Shown here: one piece after another, positions 47,521 through 60,109 of the stretch
How positions within the stretch are numbered: the stretch's first letter is position 1
Layout: each line of letters starts with the position of its first letter
DNA from: Enoplosus armatus
Taxonomy: Eukaryota > Chordata > Actinopteri > Centrarchiformes > Enoplosidae
Direction of reading: 5' to 3'
Assembly (NCBI RefSeq): GCF_043641665.1
Contig: NC_092182.1
Coordinates: 20,335,241-20,399,240, forward strand
Length of the DNA stretch: 64,000 nt
The notes under the pieces: model-generated
What the model was told of the DNA's origin: nothing
Database searches by the model: none
What the model saw: the letters and a program-made list of their open reading frames with translations, nothing else
Position numbers and translations under genes: made by a program

Positions 47521-47694
47521 ACCAAAACAGAAATAGGCATTCATCAAAAACAGTTTGCTTTAACTTCTGATGCAATTTGTTTGTCAAAGGCAAAGAAACA
47601 ATTATACCTTTGGATGAGACTATTAATTCTGAGATGGAGGTGAGTGAACATATTTATATTTTTAGCCCCGCTACATGATTTCTACTGTCCCAAT

Positions 47695-48035
47695 TCTAGT
47701 TGTAATAACAAAGCACGCTGTTAAAAAATGAAAATAATCATTAGTTGCCGCAACAGTAAGGTTCTTGATTAATCTCCTGATTATTTTTTCGTCTATAAAA
47801 CATCAGAAAATAGTCAAAAATGCCAATTGCAACTCTTCAGGAGCCATGGCGACATAATTAAATTCTTCATTTTGTCTAATCAACAGTTGATAAAACAAAT
47901 ATAACACATTTAGAGAAAAGCTGCAAATCACATTTAAGAAGCTGATACCAACTCATCTTTTTGCATTTTTGCTTGACAAGTGACTGAAACATTAAAAATT
48001 GTTATCAAAATAGTTGCAGATTAATTTGTATGTCC
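47695..48035 (+). repeat. Family E repeat, near-complete copy
   Basis: GTTCTTGATTAATCTCCTGA, TCTATAAAACATCAGAAAAT, CACATTTAAGAAGCTGATAC and TTATCAAAATAGTTGCAGAT follow in the usual order of this abundant fish repeat, whose ends are related to ATTAATCGATTA. Noncoding. Confidence 0.6.
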
Positions 48036-49129
48036 CTGCCACAATGTACCTTTGTGGAAATGCAAAAAAATGTGACAAACTTTGTGTAAGATCCTGCCTT
48101 CTATTCATCCATTCATCCATCTCTTTACTACAAGTGCACTTAGTTTATTTAGACACATGGCCACTATCCATTTTGGGAATCAGGCCCACAGTTGCTCTAA
48201 GAGTGGATTGAGTCATGAGAGCCCATTAATCCTCTCCCCTTCTTTCTCTCGCTGGCGTTTGCTCTCTTTCTCACCTTCCCTTTTCATGTCTCTGTGACCT
48301 TCCCTTTATCTGACTGCCAAAAGCCGAGTGCTTCTGGAGTTGCTGTACCGACGAGTATTTGAAGGAGGCACATTATGATCCTCTGTCTCCGCAGTCATTT
48401 GTTTTCCCACCATGTGCTTGTTGTCGGCCAGGTAAACTGAAGACATTACAGCTCTGCCGCGTGCATGATCTATCTTTATCACATGTCCACCTGATGTGTA
48501 CATAACGCCCGCTCTCAATCATTTTAAAGTGTGACTTTCACTCATCGCACTTTTTCACCGGCATCCAAAACTCTCTCTCTTTACTAACCAACATCTCTCT
48601 CGCTCTCTCTCCCAGTGTTATGTTCATTCAGCTCTGAGCCACTTTGCCTGTCTGGCCCGCTGAATGGATGGCAGAAATCGCCCGTGTGTGAATGGGTGTT
48701 TGGTTGGCTTGCGTTGTTAATGGTGTGTGGAGAGGCTGATAGGTAGACTGCTCTGCCTGCATTTTGTGTGTGCAGTCAAAGAGCATACAGATGTGTGTTG
48801 CTTGCAGCAGCAGGGATCAGGATTGTCTCTGTGAATAACAAGGTGAAAGGAAAAGTAAAATACTGACATCTTGGATTTTAGCCATTACCACCGCCCCCCT
48901 CCCTTCCCACCTCCCTCCCCAATTGTTTAGCGGCGTGAGCTAAAGCTAGATGGATGGCAAATAGGTTTTTTTTTGTGCCTCTCTCAAACACACACTCCGT
49001 CACACTCCAGGTTTGCTTGCGTTCTCTTCATCCGTCTCTATGCGATCCTTCTTGTTCTCTGTCTCTCTCTTGATAACGTCTCTTTTTGCCACTGCCGTTA
49101 CCCCCTCTCTGTATTTTTTTACTCCCTCT

Positions 49130-49365
49130 CTTTCCTCTCCTCTCTCTATCTTTCTTTCTCTCTCTCTCTCTCTACCCACCCCCTCACTCTTACACCCTCT
49201 CTCCCCTTGGTTTTGGTGCATTGCAGTGGCTCCACCACCACATTGGAGACACAACAGCCTTGGCAAACGAGGTCTCTCTTTCTCTCTATCACTTTCTCTC
49301 TCACTGTCTCTCTCTCTCTCTCTCTCTCGCACACACACACACACACACACATGCACACACACACG
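49130..49365 (+). repeat. (CT)n / (AC)n low-complexity tract
   Basis: CT runs at about 49,156-49,174 and 49,306-49,328 are followed by AC runs at 49,330-49,350 and 49,355-49,364, inside a wider pyrimidine-rich region (about 49,020-49,440). It produces long spurious open frames on both strands, with Ser/Leu-rich or Arg/Glu-rich repeats, that I do not call as genes. Confidence 0.9.
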
Positions 49366-49439
49366 GACAAAGACACACACTTTCGACTTTCTATTCTCTT
49401 GTTTTAGCCCCAATTTCCCATCTCTTTCACTTTCTTACT

Positions 49440-51640
49440 CTCTCAAGGCTTATCGAGAGCGAGAGACAAAGCCTTGAGAATGAGCCGAACAGTAACCTCA
49501 ACCATTTCCATATCAAAAAGCTGCACAAGATTTGAAATAAAAGGCACAAACACAATCCTTTGCCCTCATTCTTGCTAGGAAGACTTGCAGATTTCCATAT
49601 GCACACACCACAGCCTTCAGAAGCCCTGTGCTTCTCAAACGGTTGCAAGGCAACCACGTCTTCAATTTTCATGATGGATTGCTCTCTGATTTCTGGGGAA
49701 TAAAGACACTTCATAGATCTTGGAAGGACAAAGACTTTGTAAGATTCGCCGTTTGTGTCATCTATCACACCTGAATAGAGTACCAGGCGAGGAGCACTGT
49801 AGGAGGTGACTGGCATTGTGTCATAGCATCAATCCAGCTCAGCCCTCTGTTGTTCTGGATCTGCCAGCACTGATTAAACATATATTTGATGAGGGATTCT
49901 TCTCCAGTATCATGCATTCTCAGCTGGATATACACCAACAAACTAACAAAAGGATTTCAGTAACACGCTCGCAGTATAATGATCTCTCAGCTTTTAACAC
50001 CTCTGTATTACTTCATGTTTTTACTAAGGTTTCACTGACGATGTGTAACAAAAGAAAATCACTGAAACACCTTCAGATGATGCCACAACAGGTCCTTGTG
50101 TGACTTTCTTTGACAATTAAGATTATTTGCAAAAAATATGGTACAACTACAACACATTCCACACACCGAAAACAAACACAAAAAACATACAAATCAATCA
50201 CCTACTTTCTCTCTCCACTAATTTAAATACAGACTCAACAGGTACATAATTGTCTATAATTTTAACCCATGTCCTCTTGGGTCTTTTTTTTTGTTAAGAT
50301 AATTCATTTTTTTCATAGGTGTTAATTTATTTTCTCAACAGGTAAAAGCGGCTAAAAATGTGGCTAATGTGTGCTTGTGTCACTTCTGTTGTTCTTTGTT
50401 CTACAATGTGTACATCATAGAGAAGTTCTGAGAGAAATCGCTGCTCCCCATGTTCCCTGCTTCCTAATCCTGTCTGTCCTTTTAATCTTTATTCACCATC
50501 ACAGAAGATATTTTATTTCTTAAAAGTATTAAGGAAGAAGGGTTGAACTTAATGTCCTCCATCAGGCCATATCGAGGGAGATTCAGGTGCTTTGATGGCA
50601 GTGCAGTAAAGATCTGGTGACTAAACTCAGGCTGGACTGATTCAAACTCTGTCATACTATTCCAGATGGGCCAACGTTTAATACTTCTATAAGAAGCAGC
50701 CAGAACTACATTACCTACTCAGTAATGGTACAGAAGGCCCACAGTCTCGGATAGAACGGTTCCTAAGAGAGAGTTGAACCCCCAACCTTTGAGAAACCTT
50801 TTTGCTTTTGCTGACAAGCTGCTGTTCTGGAGAGTTAAATCACTATATCAGTTATTATAACCCTGTCCTCTGTTATTCCCTGCACATGATTTTATTGTTG
50901 TGAGGTTTCAGTTATAGGAACTCAAACTGGAGCAACATTCATGTAGGTGAAAAGGTGAAAATATAAGCTAATGATTTCTACTGATAACATATTGTATTTA
51001 ATCAATATCACTTTTAACAAAACTAACCTACAGTTACGACCAGGATTTTAAAGTGGAGTATCCAAATCTACCAAAACAAGCAGCGACTGTATAATAAATT
51101 ACAGACCCTGATGCAGTCAATTTTGGTGTAAGTGTTTCCTGTATCGATTAGTCTTATAAAGTCTTTGCGAACCACACAGAAAGAAATGTAAATGTACTAT
51201 ATATGATAAAGAGCCAGATGAGTATTGGGACAGAGGTGGACTAATCTAGTCTAGTCTAGGCTTGTCTAGAATCAGTTTGTTTGTAACTTTCTTAAGGCAG
51301 TTAGCAGCACATTAGCCCACCCCTGCCACAGAGGCATGAGGCAAACCCAGTGTGAAGCATCCCTCGTTATAATCCGAGCTATTTAAGGCTAACACTCCCA
51401 CTTGTGAAAACCCAAAGCCGAGCCTGTGATTTAGAATTCCGTGCATGCGTTACATAATGCTTTTGTCTTTCATGCTTGAACTCCTCTCCAGGCACAGGCA
51501 TAGTTTATTAATGAAAGGGATTGCATGATTGTGGGGTGGTTGTCTATGCGTGTGTGTGTATTTGCATCAGTGAACAATAGTATGTTATATCTGTGTGTGC
51601 ATGCGTACACCTTGTGTGTGCAGCAAGTGTACTGTGTGTG
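49440..51640. other. Intronic stretch without a recognised gene
   Basis: No exon recognised. Frames at 49,816-49,427 (minus) and 49,816-50,103 (plus) have no domain. They meet at a near-palindromic CATTGTGTCAT junction and are probably chance. Confidence 0.4.
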
Positions 51641-51654
51641 TTTATGCTGTTTCA

Positions 51655-51679
51655 GTGTGTGTGTGTGTGTGTGTGTGTG
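51655..51679 (+). repeat. (GT)n microsatellite
   Basis: About 12 GT units inside a wider GT-rich region from 51,540. Confidence 0.95.
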
Positions 51680-52379
51680 AGTGGGAGGAGATTGTGGGGA
51701 TTCCTGTGCGCTTGACCAAAGAGCATGACAACATGACCACCCACGACTGAAAGGTCAGGGTTTGTCTTCCCTGAAGACCGTATAATGGCCTGTCACAGTT
51801 TGCACACATTACCCACTTATGCCAGATGACATATGTGACATGTGCACCGACTGAAAGGCTCACAAATCGTAGCCAAGTAGAGACTAATAACTTAAGAGTT
51901 GTTATTCCCTATTGTAGATGACAAAGTAGAATTGTGCTGTTGTACACTAAGTGTTGTTGTCCTGTTTTTTCTTGTGAATTATTCAGACATCCTGTCTGGT
52001 TGAAGTTTAAAATTCAGTGAGTAAAATCTAAAAGTAAAATATGACATCACTTGTCTTTCTGTAATCCGAGGTTACAGAGTAAAGCTGTGTTTGCCTTTTA
52101 TCTTTTATGAGTGTTGGAGGGTTAAATGATGTCCATGTTCTGTGTGTCATTTGTACCAGAATTAGAAATGATTAGGGGCATGTATCTCTCCTTCTCAGAT
52201 ACATTTATACGGCCCATGATCCAAAACCAAAACGATACAGATGCACTGCGATTAAAAGCCCATTTGATAGTTTTGACTAACTAAATAAAGAGTGTTGTAT
52301 ACCTCAGTTCCTGGATCTGTGTCATCCATGGAGTTTTTCTCCTCTAGTAGCGCTGTGGAGCAGTTTTATAAGTGGATCT

Positions 52380-52560
52380 CATTTTGGTTTGTCCCCTGCA
52401 TGCGAACGAGGACACGCGCATGCCTACGAGGATATGGATGTACTATGCCACTGATCTACAGGTGGCAGTAACGCGCCAAGAGATACAGCAATGTGCCAAC
52501 AAAGGCAGTGAAGAAGAAGATTGCTAGCAAGCAAACATGGATGTAAACAATGCAGGATTC
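52380..52560 (+). repeat. Dispersed fish repeat
   Basis: The ACAGGTGGCAGTAACGCGCC, AATGTGCCAACAAAGGCAGT and GAAGAAGAAGATTGCTAGC sequence resembles a common fish repeat of the 'GGCGGTAATGCGCCAA...AGAAGAAGAAG' kind. Confidence 0.5.
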
Positions 52561-53464
52561 AAACTTTTAATGTGATCTGTTTTACGAAGAAAGAAATGGA
52601 TTCAACACATCTCTGATGATGGTGAGTAACAAATGTAAACATAACCATTGTTGGTTTACAAGAAACCTCCTCATGGAAAATATGTCAATAGCACATGTCC
52701 TTGTAAATAAAGCAGCTCACAGTTTTAGTTTTGTGTTAAACCAGGAGACATTTGGGAAGTCGTGTTAGCTGCTTACTGTTTGCACTCGTCCCCTTCTTAA
52801 ATGAGTAGCGAGGCGTGTGCCACCAAACCACATGCTTCTATTTAAGCATGCATGTTTTGCAGACTGCAAATAGACTGCGATATATAATTGTTCTTTCAGT
52901 GTAGATTCAGTAGATTGCTTGAAGTAGGTATGTGATTGGAGAACATAGCTATCAGATTAGAGGTGGGTCTCACTAACGGCTCTACACACACAAAGCCACA
53001 GAGGGACACAGAGAGAGTCATCTCGTAAGACTGTTTGTTGACAGCAGTAGCGATTTTTGACAAATTTCACATGTTTGGTTGTGAATTGATGTCACCTTAT
53101 CTGTAACTGTTAAATCGGTTTCCTGATCCGTATTGGTTTGTCTTTACGCCCCAAAAAATGATCAAGAAAAAATTGCATTAAAAATTCGTAAAAACACATG
53201 AAATTAAGAACGAGTGTGTAAAGCCCTTTGTTTCCATAAAAGAGTGAGAGAAAGCTTGCACGAGAGGTGAAACTGAAAGTTAACTTTTATCTGGAAATGA
53301 TTCAATATAATTCATTCTAATTCTCAGGTTTGCCTGTGACGGTTACCCTCTCTCGCTCCTCTTGTTACCTGTATGGATTTTGTGTGCATTTACTGATTTG
53401 AATCACACTATGAAAAATGATGTGATTAAAAAAAAAATGAATTCAAGACTTAGCTCAAAAGGTC

Positions 53465-53790
53465 ACCCATGAGGAAATGGATTATGTAAGCTTTGATCAA
53501 TGGATCGTCGGACCTGCTCGACATGGTAAAAGCCTCAAGTGCTCATCTGCTCCTAACTTCTGGGTCAAATTAATACATGCCCCGTGTGCTTGTCAGCAGC
53601 TTATGTTGAAGCTGTCATTTGCTATCTCTGCCTGTCTCTCAGCCCAGAAGTGGGGGCCTGTCTTGGCCAGCGTTGGTTTTAATTGAAATTGATTTTGTCT
53701 CCAGCGAAGGAAGCTGCTGTAATAGATAGGCAATGCCGCGTAGCTGCCTGCAAATCTCCCATCGCGTCCTAATGGTTTTTGAAGGCTCAT
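53465..53790. promoter_or_regulatory. Candidate conserved noncoding element
   Basis: A low-repeat stretch of balanced composition in a repeat-rich intron. It contains a GGTTTTAATTGAAATTGATT segment with homeodomain-like cores. Open frames on both strands have no domain. The call rests only on its contrast with neighbours. Confidence 0.2.
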
Positions 53791-55489
53791 AAGTCTAGAA
53801 TTGTACAAAACAATGCCTCTCCTGTTAACCTGCTCTTATGACAGAAGTCTAGGCAGAAAAATACACCCAGATGCACGTTAGAGCAACAAATATATCTGTC
53901 ATGGAGCCACGACTAGTACATATTATGCTCATTGCTGTTCATTTATATCATTTATTTGCCTCACTTGCTGTGTAAACATCTAATGAAGCCATTATTTCAG
54001 ATTTAACTGTTCCTTCTCTCCTCTCTCATTTTATTACCGTCTATCCCTCAATATCCCTCACTCTCTCTTTATACTGTGACTATTCATCGTCTGTGTAGGT
54101 GTGTATCAGTGGAAAATTGCTTGTTTTTTTTCTCTCCCTTTTAAGTGGGAAAGTAGTGACGAGGCGTTGAAGTGCGTGGAGGCTTGTCCTTCGGCATTAG
54201 GCTTAGATTGACCGGGTGCAATTGTCCATGCTGTTTGTGTACACCTTTAATTGAATTGAACCAGACCAATTGAACCCCCAAACTGCTTTTTATTGAGTCA
54301 GATGTGGAGGTGAGTGTATTTATCACTTTTCCTGCTGCTCTGAAAGGAAAGCCACTTGCTCTTCCTCATACCCGGTGTTGCTCTCCCCGAGGCAGGTCGA
54401 CACTGCAAATATCAGTACCGTGGGTGCCGCCACGGGAGCTGTGTCGCCTTTGATGGCTTCCTCACTGACGCCTCAGTGAGCTCAACACAAAACCGCTCTT
54501 TCTTCATGGCTAAAGGTCTTGTCAGCCCTAATCTCCCACACGGCTTTGTGCTGTGGATTGGACAGTCGAATCCCGATAGTTCTTATAGTGGTCAAACATT
54601 TTGTTTTCTCGTTCCTGTGAGAGTAAAAAAAGAAAAACTCTGCACCGAGAGGTTCACATTTTCTTTCTGCTTTTCTCAGCCATTATTCAGAGAAGGAATC
54701 CAGCATCAACGTCACAGTGTGCTATTAATGGATGTGCCTAGGATGCCGTGTAGTCAAGGAAACCATTTAAAATAGATGTTTATTTATTTATTTTTTTTTA
54801 CAGAGGAAGGTTTCTGTGCTCCAAGCGGGACTGAGTTGAGTGATGCATGTAAAAGATAAATCTGATAAACGGTGTAATGTTCATATTTAAAACCTGACTT
54901 CACCAGAGCTCCTGAAGATTTCATTAGCGCCTGATGGTTTGACGGGGTCCCGTGGAGTCCCTTTCCCCTCCGACTTTTGCCGGTCTGATTTGGTTTCTCC
55001 TTGGCAGCGAGCAAGATGTGGGAGAATTACAGTGTGATTCATCTCACTACTGTGGTATCTGGCTCCGTCATACAGCAGCAGTACACAAACTAGCCTACTC
55101 TCATCTTGTGAGTAGGATCCAACGTCACTCTCTGAGAGCTGCACCTTCGAACAAAGAGAGATGTTTAGTTCTGTCTGTGTAAATCCAGTACAGTAATGTC
55201 GAGCTATTGCTGTGAAAAGTAGAATAGATAAATTCCATTTTTATGTTCATTATTTATTGATGGCTTGCAACGTTCAATGACATTTTTTGCTATTAAGTTA
55301 AGATAAAACCAGAAAGAGAGTATTTTTGGCAGTTTCCTTGGTGCTTACTGTCCATAATTTTGCGCTGTTTTGCAATTAAAACTTGCATTCTACTTAAGCA
55401 GTGTTTTTTTTGTACCATTTATGTACAGTATAGTAAATTCCATGCCTCAGACCTTCCACCAGCTCCTCCTTAGGCTGTGTTTATCACCC

Positions 55490-55625
55490 CTGAATAAATA
55501 CAAGTTAATTAACGTAAGAATAATTAGCAGCCCTAATTAGTGAGCTGTTAAGATCTCTGAAAAAGCATTCGTCCGACTCGGACACCAGTCCTCACACCTC
55601 AAAATAATTTGGTTTGTGCTTCTCC
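55490..55625. promoter_or_regulatory. Candidate enhancer with clustered TAATTA cores
   Basis: Within about 60 bp there are GTTAATTAAC, GAATAATTAGC and CCTAATTAGTGAG, three homeodomain-type cores. The GTTAATTAAC is a perfect palindrome. Low in repeats. Function is inferred. Confidence 0.25.
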
Positions 55626-57094
55626 CATGTGGATCTATAAGAGGCTTATGCATTCGCCAAACATTGATTTGATATTCTGCACTGACACGTGCACGCTGTG
55701 ATGGTCATGCTTGTAATCCTGTTGGCTAAATATGCTTAGCTGTGAAAGCAGATTAAGACATGGCTGTGTTTTCTTGGCCAGATATCCCCAGTGGCCCGGG
55801 TGATCTAAGCAAGAGCTTTGAAACATCTGTCCAGTGTTGTTGTGTTTAAGCATGACCTAAGGCTGATGTTCAATCAACGCAGCATGCAGGTTCCCATAGT
55901 ATGAGAATTACAAGCATTTCTTGTGTTACTCTTGTTATCAATATCAGGTGAAACCAGAATTTTTCATATTGTGCAACAATTCAGTCTATTCTATTCAAAT
56001 CCTTTGCGGTCATACTGTATAATTTGGGAAAACGGCAATAGGCCAATCGGCTAAAAGTAAAATAAAACCTAGAGTTGTTGTTCTGAAATAGTCTAAACCA
56101 TGTCACATCTGTAGCAGATACACTTCAGACCTCACAACCAACAAAGACTAACAGCTGCTTCTATCATCTCTGCTTGATCAGACTGTTTTATCATAGTGTA
56201 GACTGCGAGGGGCCTGATTGTCAGGCAGGCAAGGTGAGAGGAGCGTGCCGGGTTGCATAAGGTGGAGGAGGGGCTGTGGGCTGGAAGAGGACAAAGCTCT
56301 GGCAGTGGGCACCACAGCCTGGCACATGAGCGGCCAAGTGGAAAAGGGCAGTCTGGTGAATCTGGGCAGTGAAGTATAGAGGACTGATTCCAGAAGGCAC
56401 CAGCACAAATAGTTTAGAACCATTTGGTAAATTACACAAAGGAGGATCTTTTGAACAAAAGCAAATGTGAATACAGGGATGATCGTGCTGTGCTACATCA
56501 TTAGTGCAAGTACACAAAAGCCACTAACATCCCATTTCATTCTGTGTGTAAACACATAATGCAGTTGGAGCTCATTTGGTCAATGGTCCATATACGCTTT
56601 CTGAATTATCAGTAACCATTTATACCAAAAGTGCCAGTGCAGCTGAACCCACACTGCTCCCCAGACGAAAAGCGGATCACACTCAGTGTAGACGACTGTC
56701 AATAGATATCCGATTACTCGTAAATCTAGCCTTTGCAAATTGGGATTGAAAGTCAAATGCTAATGTTTCGTCTTGTCGGATCACATCAAACATGATCAGA
56801 GCCAGCAGGACTCACTGGCATCGGGAAAAAAAATCCCTCAGCCCCTACTTACAGCACATTAAGGGCAGGGTCCATAAATATGGGCAGTCAGCATGGGGCC
56901 GGTCATACCACAGCCACAAAAAAAAAAGCAAAAGCAAACATTGAAGCAAATCCATGCTGTGGTATTTACACACGCGACACAGATAAAACAGCAAGGAAGA
57001 TGAGAGAGCGAGGGAAAGGGGGAAAGAGAAGGAAAGAGAAAGAGAAGCAGAGCGACTGGCAGACCCACGGCTCGCTATATTGGACAGGAGTGCC

Positions 57095-57108
57095 GTTGCC
57101 ATGGCAAC
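57095..57108. promoter_or_regulatory. Perfect RFX X-box palindrome
   Basis: GTTGCCATGGCAAC equals its own reverse complement and matches the RFX-family X-box consensus (GTNRCC, short spacer, RGYAAC) in both half-sites. It lies in a CpG-containing, low-repeat block (about 57,060-57,370) deep in the presumed slc12a5-like intron. RFX factors control ciliary and neuronal genes. Activity here is inferred. Confidence 0.5.
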
Positions 57109-57379
57109 CAGCAGCCCTCGATTGGTATTTGGAGCAGCAAGTGGAATTACTGCAGAGGATTTGATGCTCAGTACACATCTGGGGTCAGCTAATATGGTGC
57201 TACAATCAGCTACTCCTTTGCTCGCTCCACACCGCACTCGCAATCCCTTGTTTGGGACACAGCGTCTGGCGCCCGAGCCACCGGCGTCAAAATCTCTCAC
57301 CGAGTGCCAGATTAACCAACAGTTCTCGTCATCCCGGCAGATGTTTGTGCTGCCAATGTCGGGTTGGCAGATGTAAACA

Positions 57380-59470
57380 GAGCATGTGTTGTGCTAGTTT
57401 AGGTAGCGCCCATTATTGGCTTGGTGGAATTTTTTTTTCTTTTTTTTTTCTTTTTGTACAGCCTTTTTTAAAGCTGCAGAGTTCAAGGTCAGACATAAAA
57501 GCAGAAATACATTAAGCTGTTACATAATTATCAATTTAGTGTTTTCACTGTCCATAAGACCTCGAGATTGTAAATTAAATGAGGATACATGTTTTTATTG
57601 TTAATGTGCAGTCAGCTTTTGAATGTGTGGTTGCCTCTCGTTTAGTGTTCAGTCTGATAGAATAAAAAAAATGCTCTTTAGCCACCGAGGGCATTCTTAG
57701 ACAAGATGAGGTACAGTGAAGCATGCCCAATGATTTGGCAACAGCCGTTGCAGTGCTGAATAGAACATGTTTTGTCACAATGTTTTTCACTTCCACCATC
57801 CATTTTTAGGGGAAAAAAGAAAATTAGTTCTTCTCCTTCTGTTTGTTTGCCTATACTGTGTGATTAGTTTGAATGTGTGTGTACCTGGGCTGGTGTGTGA
57901 GCAAAAAGAAAAGACGTTTTCTTAGACAATGAACAGATGGATGAGAGCGTCATCACCACATGTTGTTAGATGATGTACTCCAGTTGCAGAGCTGGAATCA
58001 GCCGAACCCTCAGAGCTGTAGATGCTGATTTCTGAACGTCTATGTTTCAGTACAATGCGTCTTCCACTTTTTTTGTTTCTCTAACGCTGAGACTGGAGGG
58101 CTTTCGCTCACCTGAAACTTCACTCCAAACACTATGCCTCAACTTTGGGGGTTACAATAGGGACTTTTGTTGTCTAATTTAATGTCCATTAGAATAGGCT
58201 TGTCCAATATTGATCACCAAGTGAAACCCTGCTTTTACTTTATGTATGTATGATATTTAAAAGCTGTACAGGGCAATCCAAAAAATGTAAGGATAAGGCT
58301 GGCCATATTCAATATTTTTCTTATTGTCAATTAATACCATGAGAAGATAAAATTCAACAATGAATTGCTCCTGTTAACAAGAATAGCCTGCATAGCCAAA
58401 GCCTGGTGTAGCTTATTGCCTTTGAGCCACATGTTGCACCGGATGACATTTTCCTTCATTACGATGAACAAGTTTATTTTGAGTCAATATCACAAACACC
58501 CAAATACTCTGTTGGGCACCAAATGTATATTAATCCGCAGCTGAAAATAGTCCTCAACAAATGCATCATTTACTCCTGTTTCGTTTTATTTGCTGAAAAC
58601 TACAGTGCCTAGCTGTTTTAGGAAATCACGTAGCTTATTTTAAAAGATGACGCGAGATAAGATATTTCTCACTTGTTTTTTAATTGATGGACTAACCGTT
58701 GGTTTTGGTCTCCTCATGACTGTCTTTTACAATGAGAAAAATATAGTTGAGTAATGCCAGCCTTATTTTAAGATATTGATGATGTCTTTTATTTTGTTAC
58801 ACCCTACTAAAAGGGCATCTTCATCCTTTGTACCGTCAAACATCTGTTCTCCCTCCCCCGCACGCCTCTCTTGTCACAAAGCAGACTGAAAGATCAGATT
58901 GAACAACAGCTTTTTCATGGTTAGGGTACGCAATGTAGGTTTAGTTAAATCACAAATAAACCCAAACACCCATTTGGAAAAAAAAGTATTTTGAGACCGC
59001 ACACTTCCCGCTGTGCACTCTGCCCACAAAAGCTACTGCAGAGCTTCGTAGCAGCATCTTGTAGCCTTTGCGATTTGATAAACAAGTTTCATATATTTGT
59101 GTAATGATGTTTTTCTGTGCAGGGCATGCTCCACTAAACAGAACTTCAAATAAATAGCTTTTTAAATTTCAAAGCAGACACACTTCTATCTCTCTCACCC
59201 TCCCCCTTTTATTCACTAGTTTAAACTTTTCACTTTGGCTCCCTTCATTCTTTCTACTTGAGTTGATAAATCTGCTAAAAGGGTTCAATGTCACACCAGC
59301 ATTGTCATTTAAATATTTGAATGTCGGTTTCACTTCCAGCAGGAAAACAGGATGGCAAGCACTTTGAGTCCATTTTTAGCCTCTGGTTGTAGAGCCGCAC
59401 CACTTTAACATCCTTCGCCACACACTTCCCCCTCCCCCTCTTACATGCATACTCACTCGTGTATACTGTA
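57380..59470. other. Intronic stretch without a recognised gene
   Basis: No exon recognised. A T-rich run lies near 57,430. Nothing further of note by eye. Confidence 0.4.
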
Positions 59471-59479
59471 CACAAGGGT

Positions 59480-59508
<29 letters not shown>
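59480..59508 (+). repeat. (AC)n microsatellite
   Basis: About 14 AC units, 25 bp before a GCATTGCATTGCAATG near-palindrome. Confidence 0.95.
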
Positions 59509-59511
<3 letters not shown>

Positions 59512-60074
59512 GGAATGCATTGCATTGCAATGTAGACATGCGCAAGAGATTTTATCCAAGTCTTTGAAGTCTAAAAAGTTCCAGAAAATAATTAGGAATA
59601 AGGAAGAAGAAGAATATGAGGATTAAAGCAGTCAACCTAACTGAAAATGGATCCTGTCAATCTTCAAGTGCTTTAAAATCAAGTCAAGATCACCATAAGA
59701 GACCCTCGTACATTCAACAATTTTTTAATAGACAGTTTTATTAAAGACAGTATGATGGCTGTGCACCACTTTCATAGATATGTATAGACACATCATGGTT
59801 GTAAGAGCTGAATTGGCAATTAGCAAGGCATTATGGTCAATCTTTGAGATTGTCAGTCAAACAACGGACAGCGTGACTCGTCTACCTTTTCACTGAGACA
59901 AATTCATCATTGTTTTGTTATGTTATCGAGAGACAGGGTGATTAGTTTAGAACTGAGTGGCTGCAACATCTCCCCCATCATTTTTGTAAACTGAGCCGGG
60001 TAAACAAACTCATTCAGCAACATAATGCTCGTGGCAATCAATTTTCCACAAGTAAAGCTCAAACAATGCGCCGC

Positions 60075-60075
<1 letters not shown>

Positions 60076-60108
<33 letters not shown>
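60076..60108 (+). repeat. (GCT)11 trinucleotide repeat
   Basis: Eleven perfect GCT units after a short CCG run. On the minus strand an ATG lies just before the repeat, so a 68-codon frame there would start with a polyalanine run. Nothing else in it looks like a protein, so I treat it as a microsatellite. Confidence 0.95.
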
Positions 60109-60109
60109 A

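Noticed and set aside
49000..49535. Several open frames of 130-154 codons on both strands
   Set aside because: They are produced by CT and AC low-complexity repeats; residues are Ser/Leu or Arg/Glu runs with no domain.
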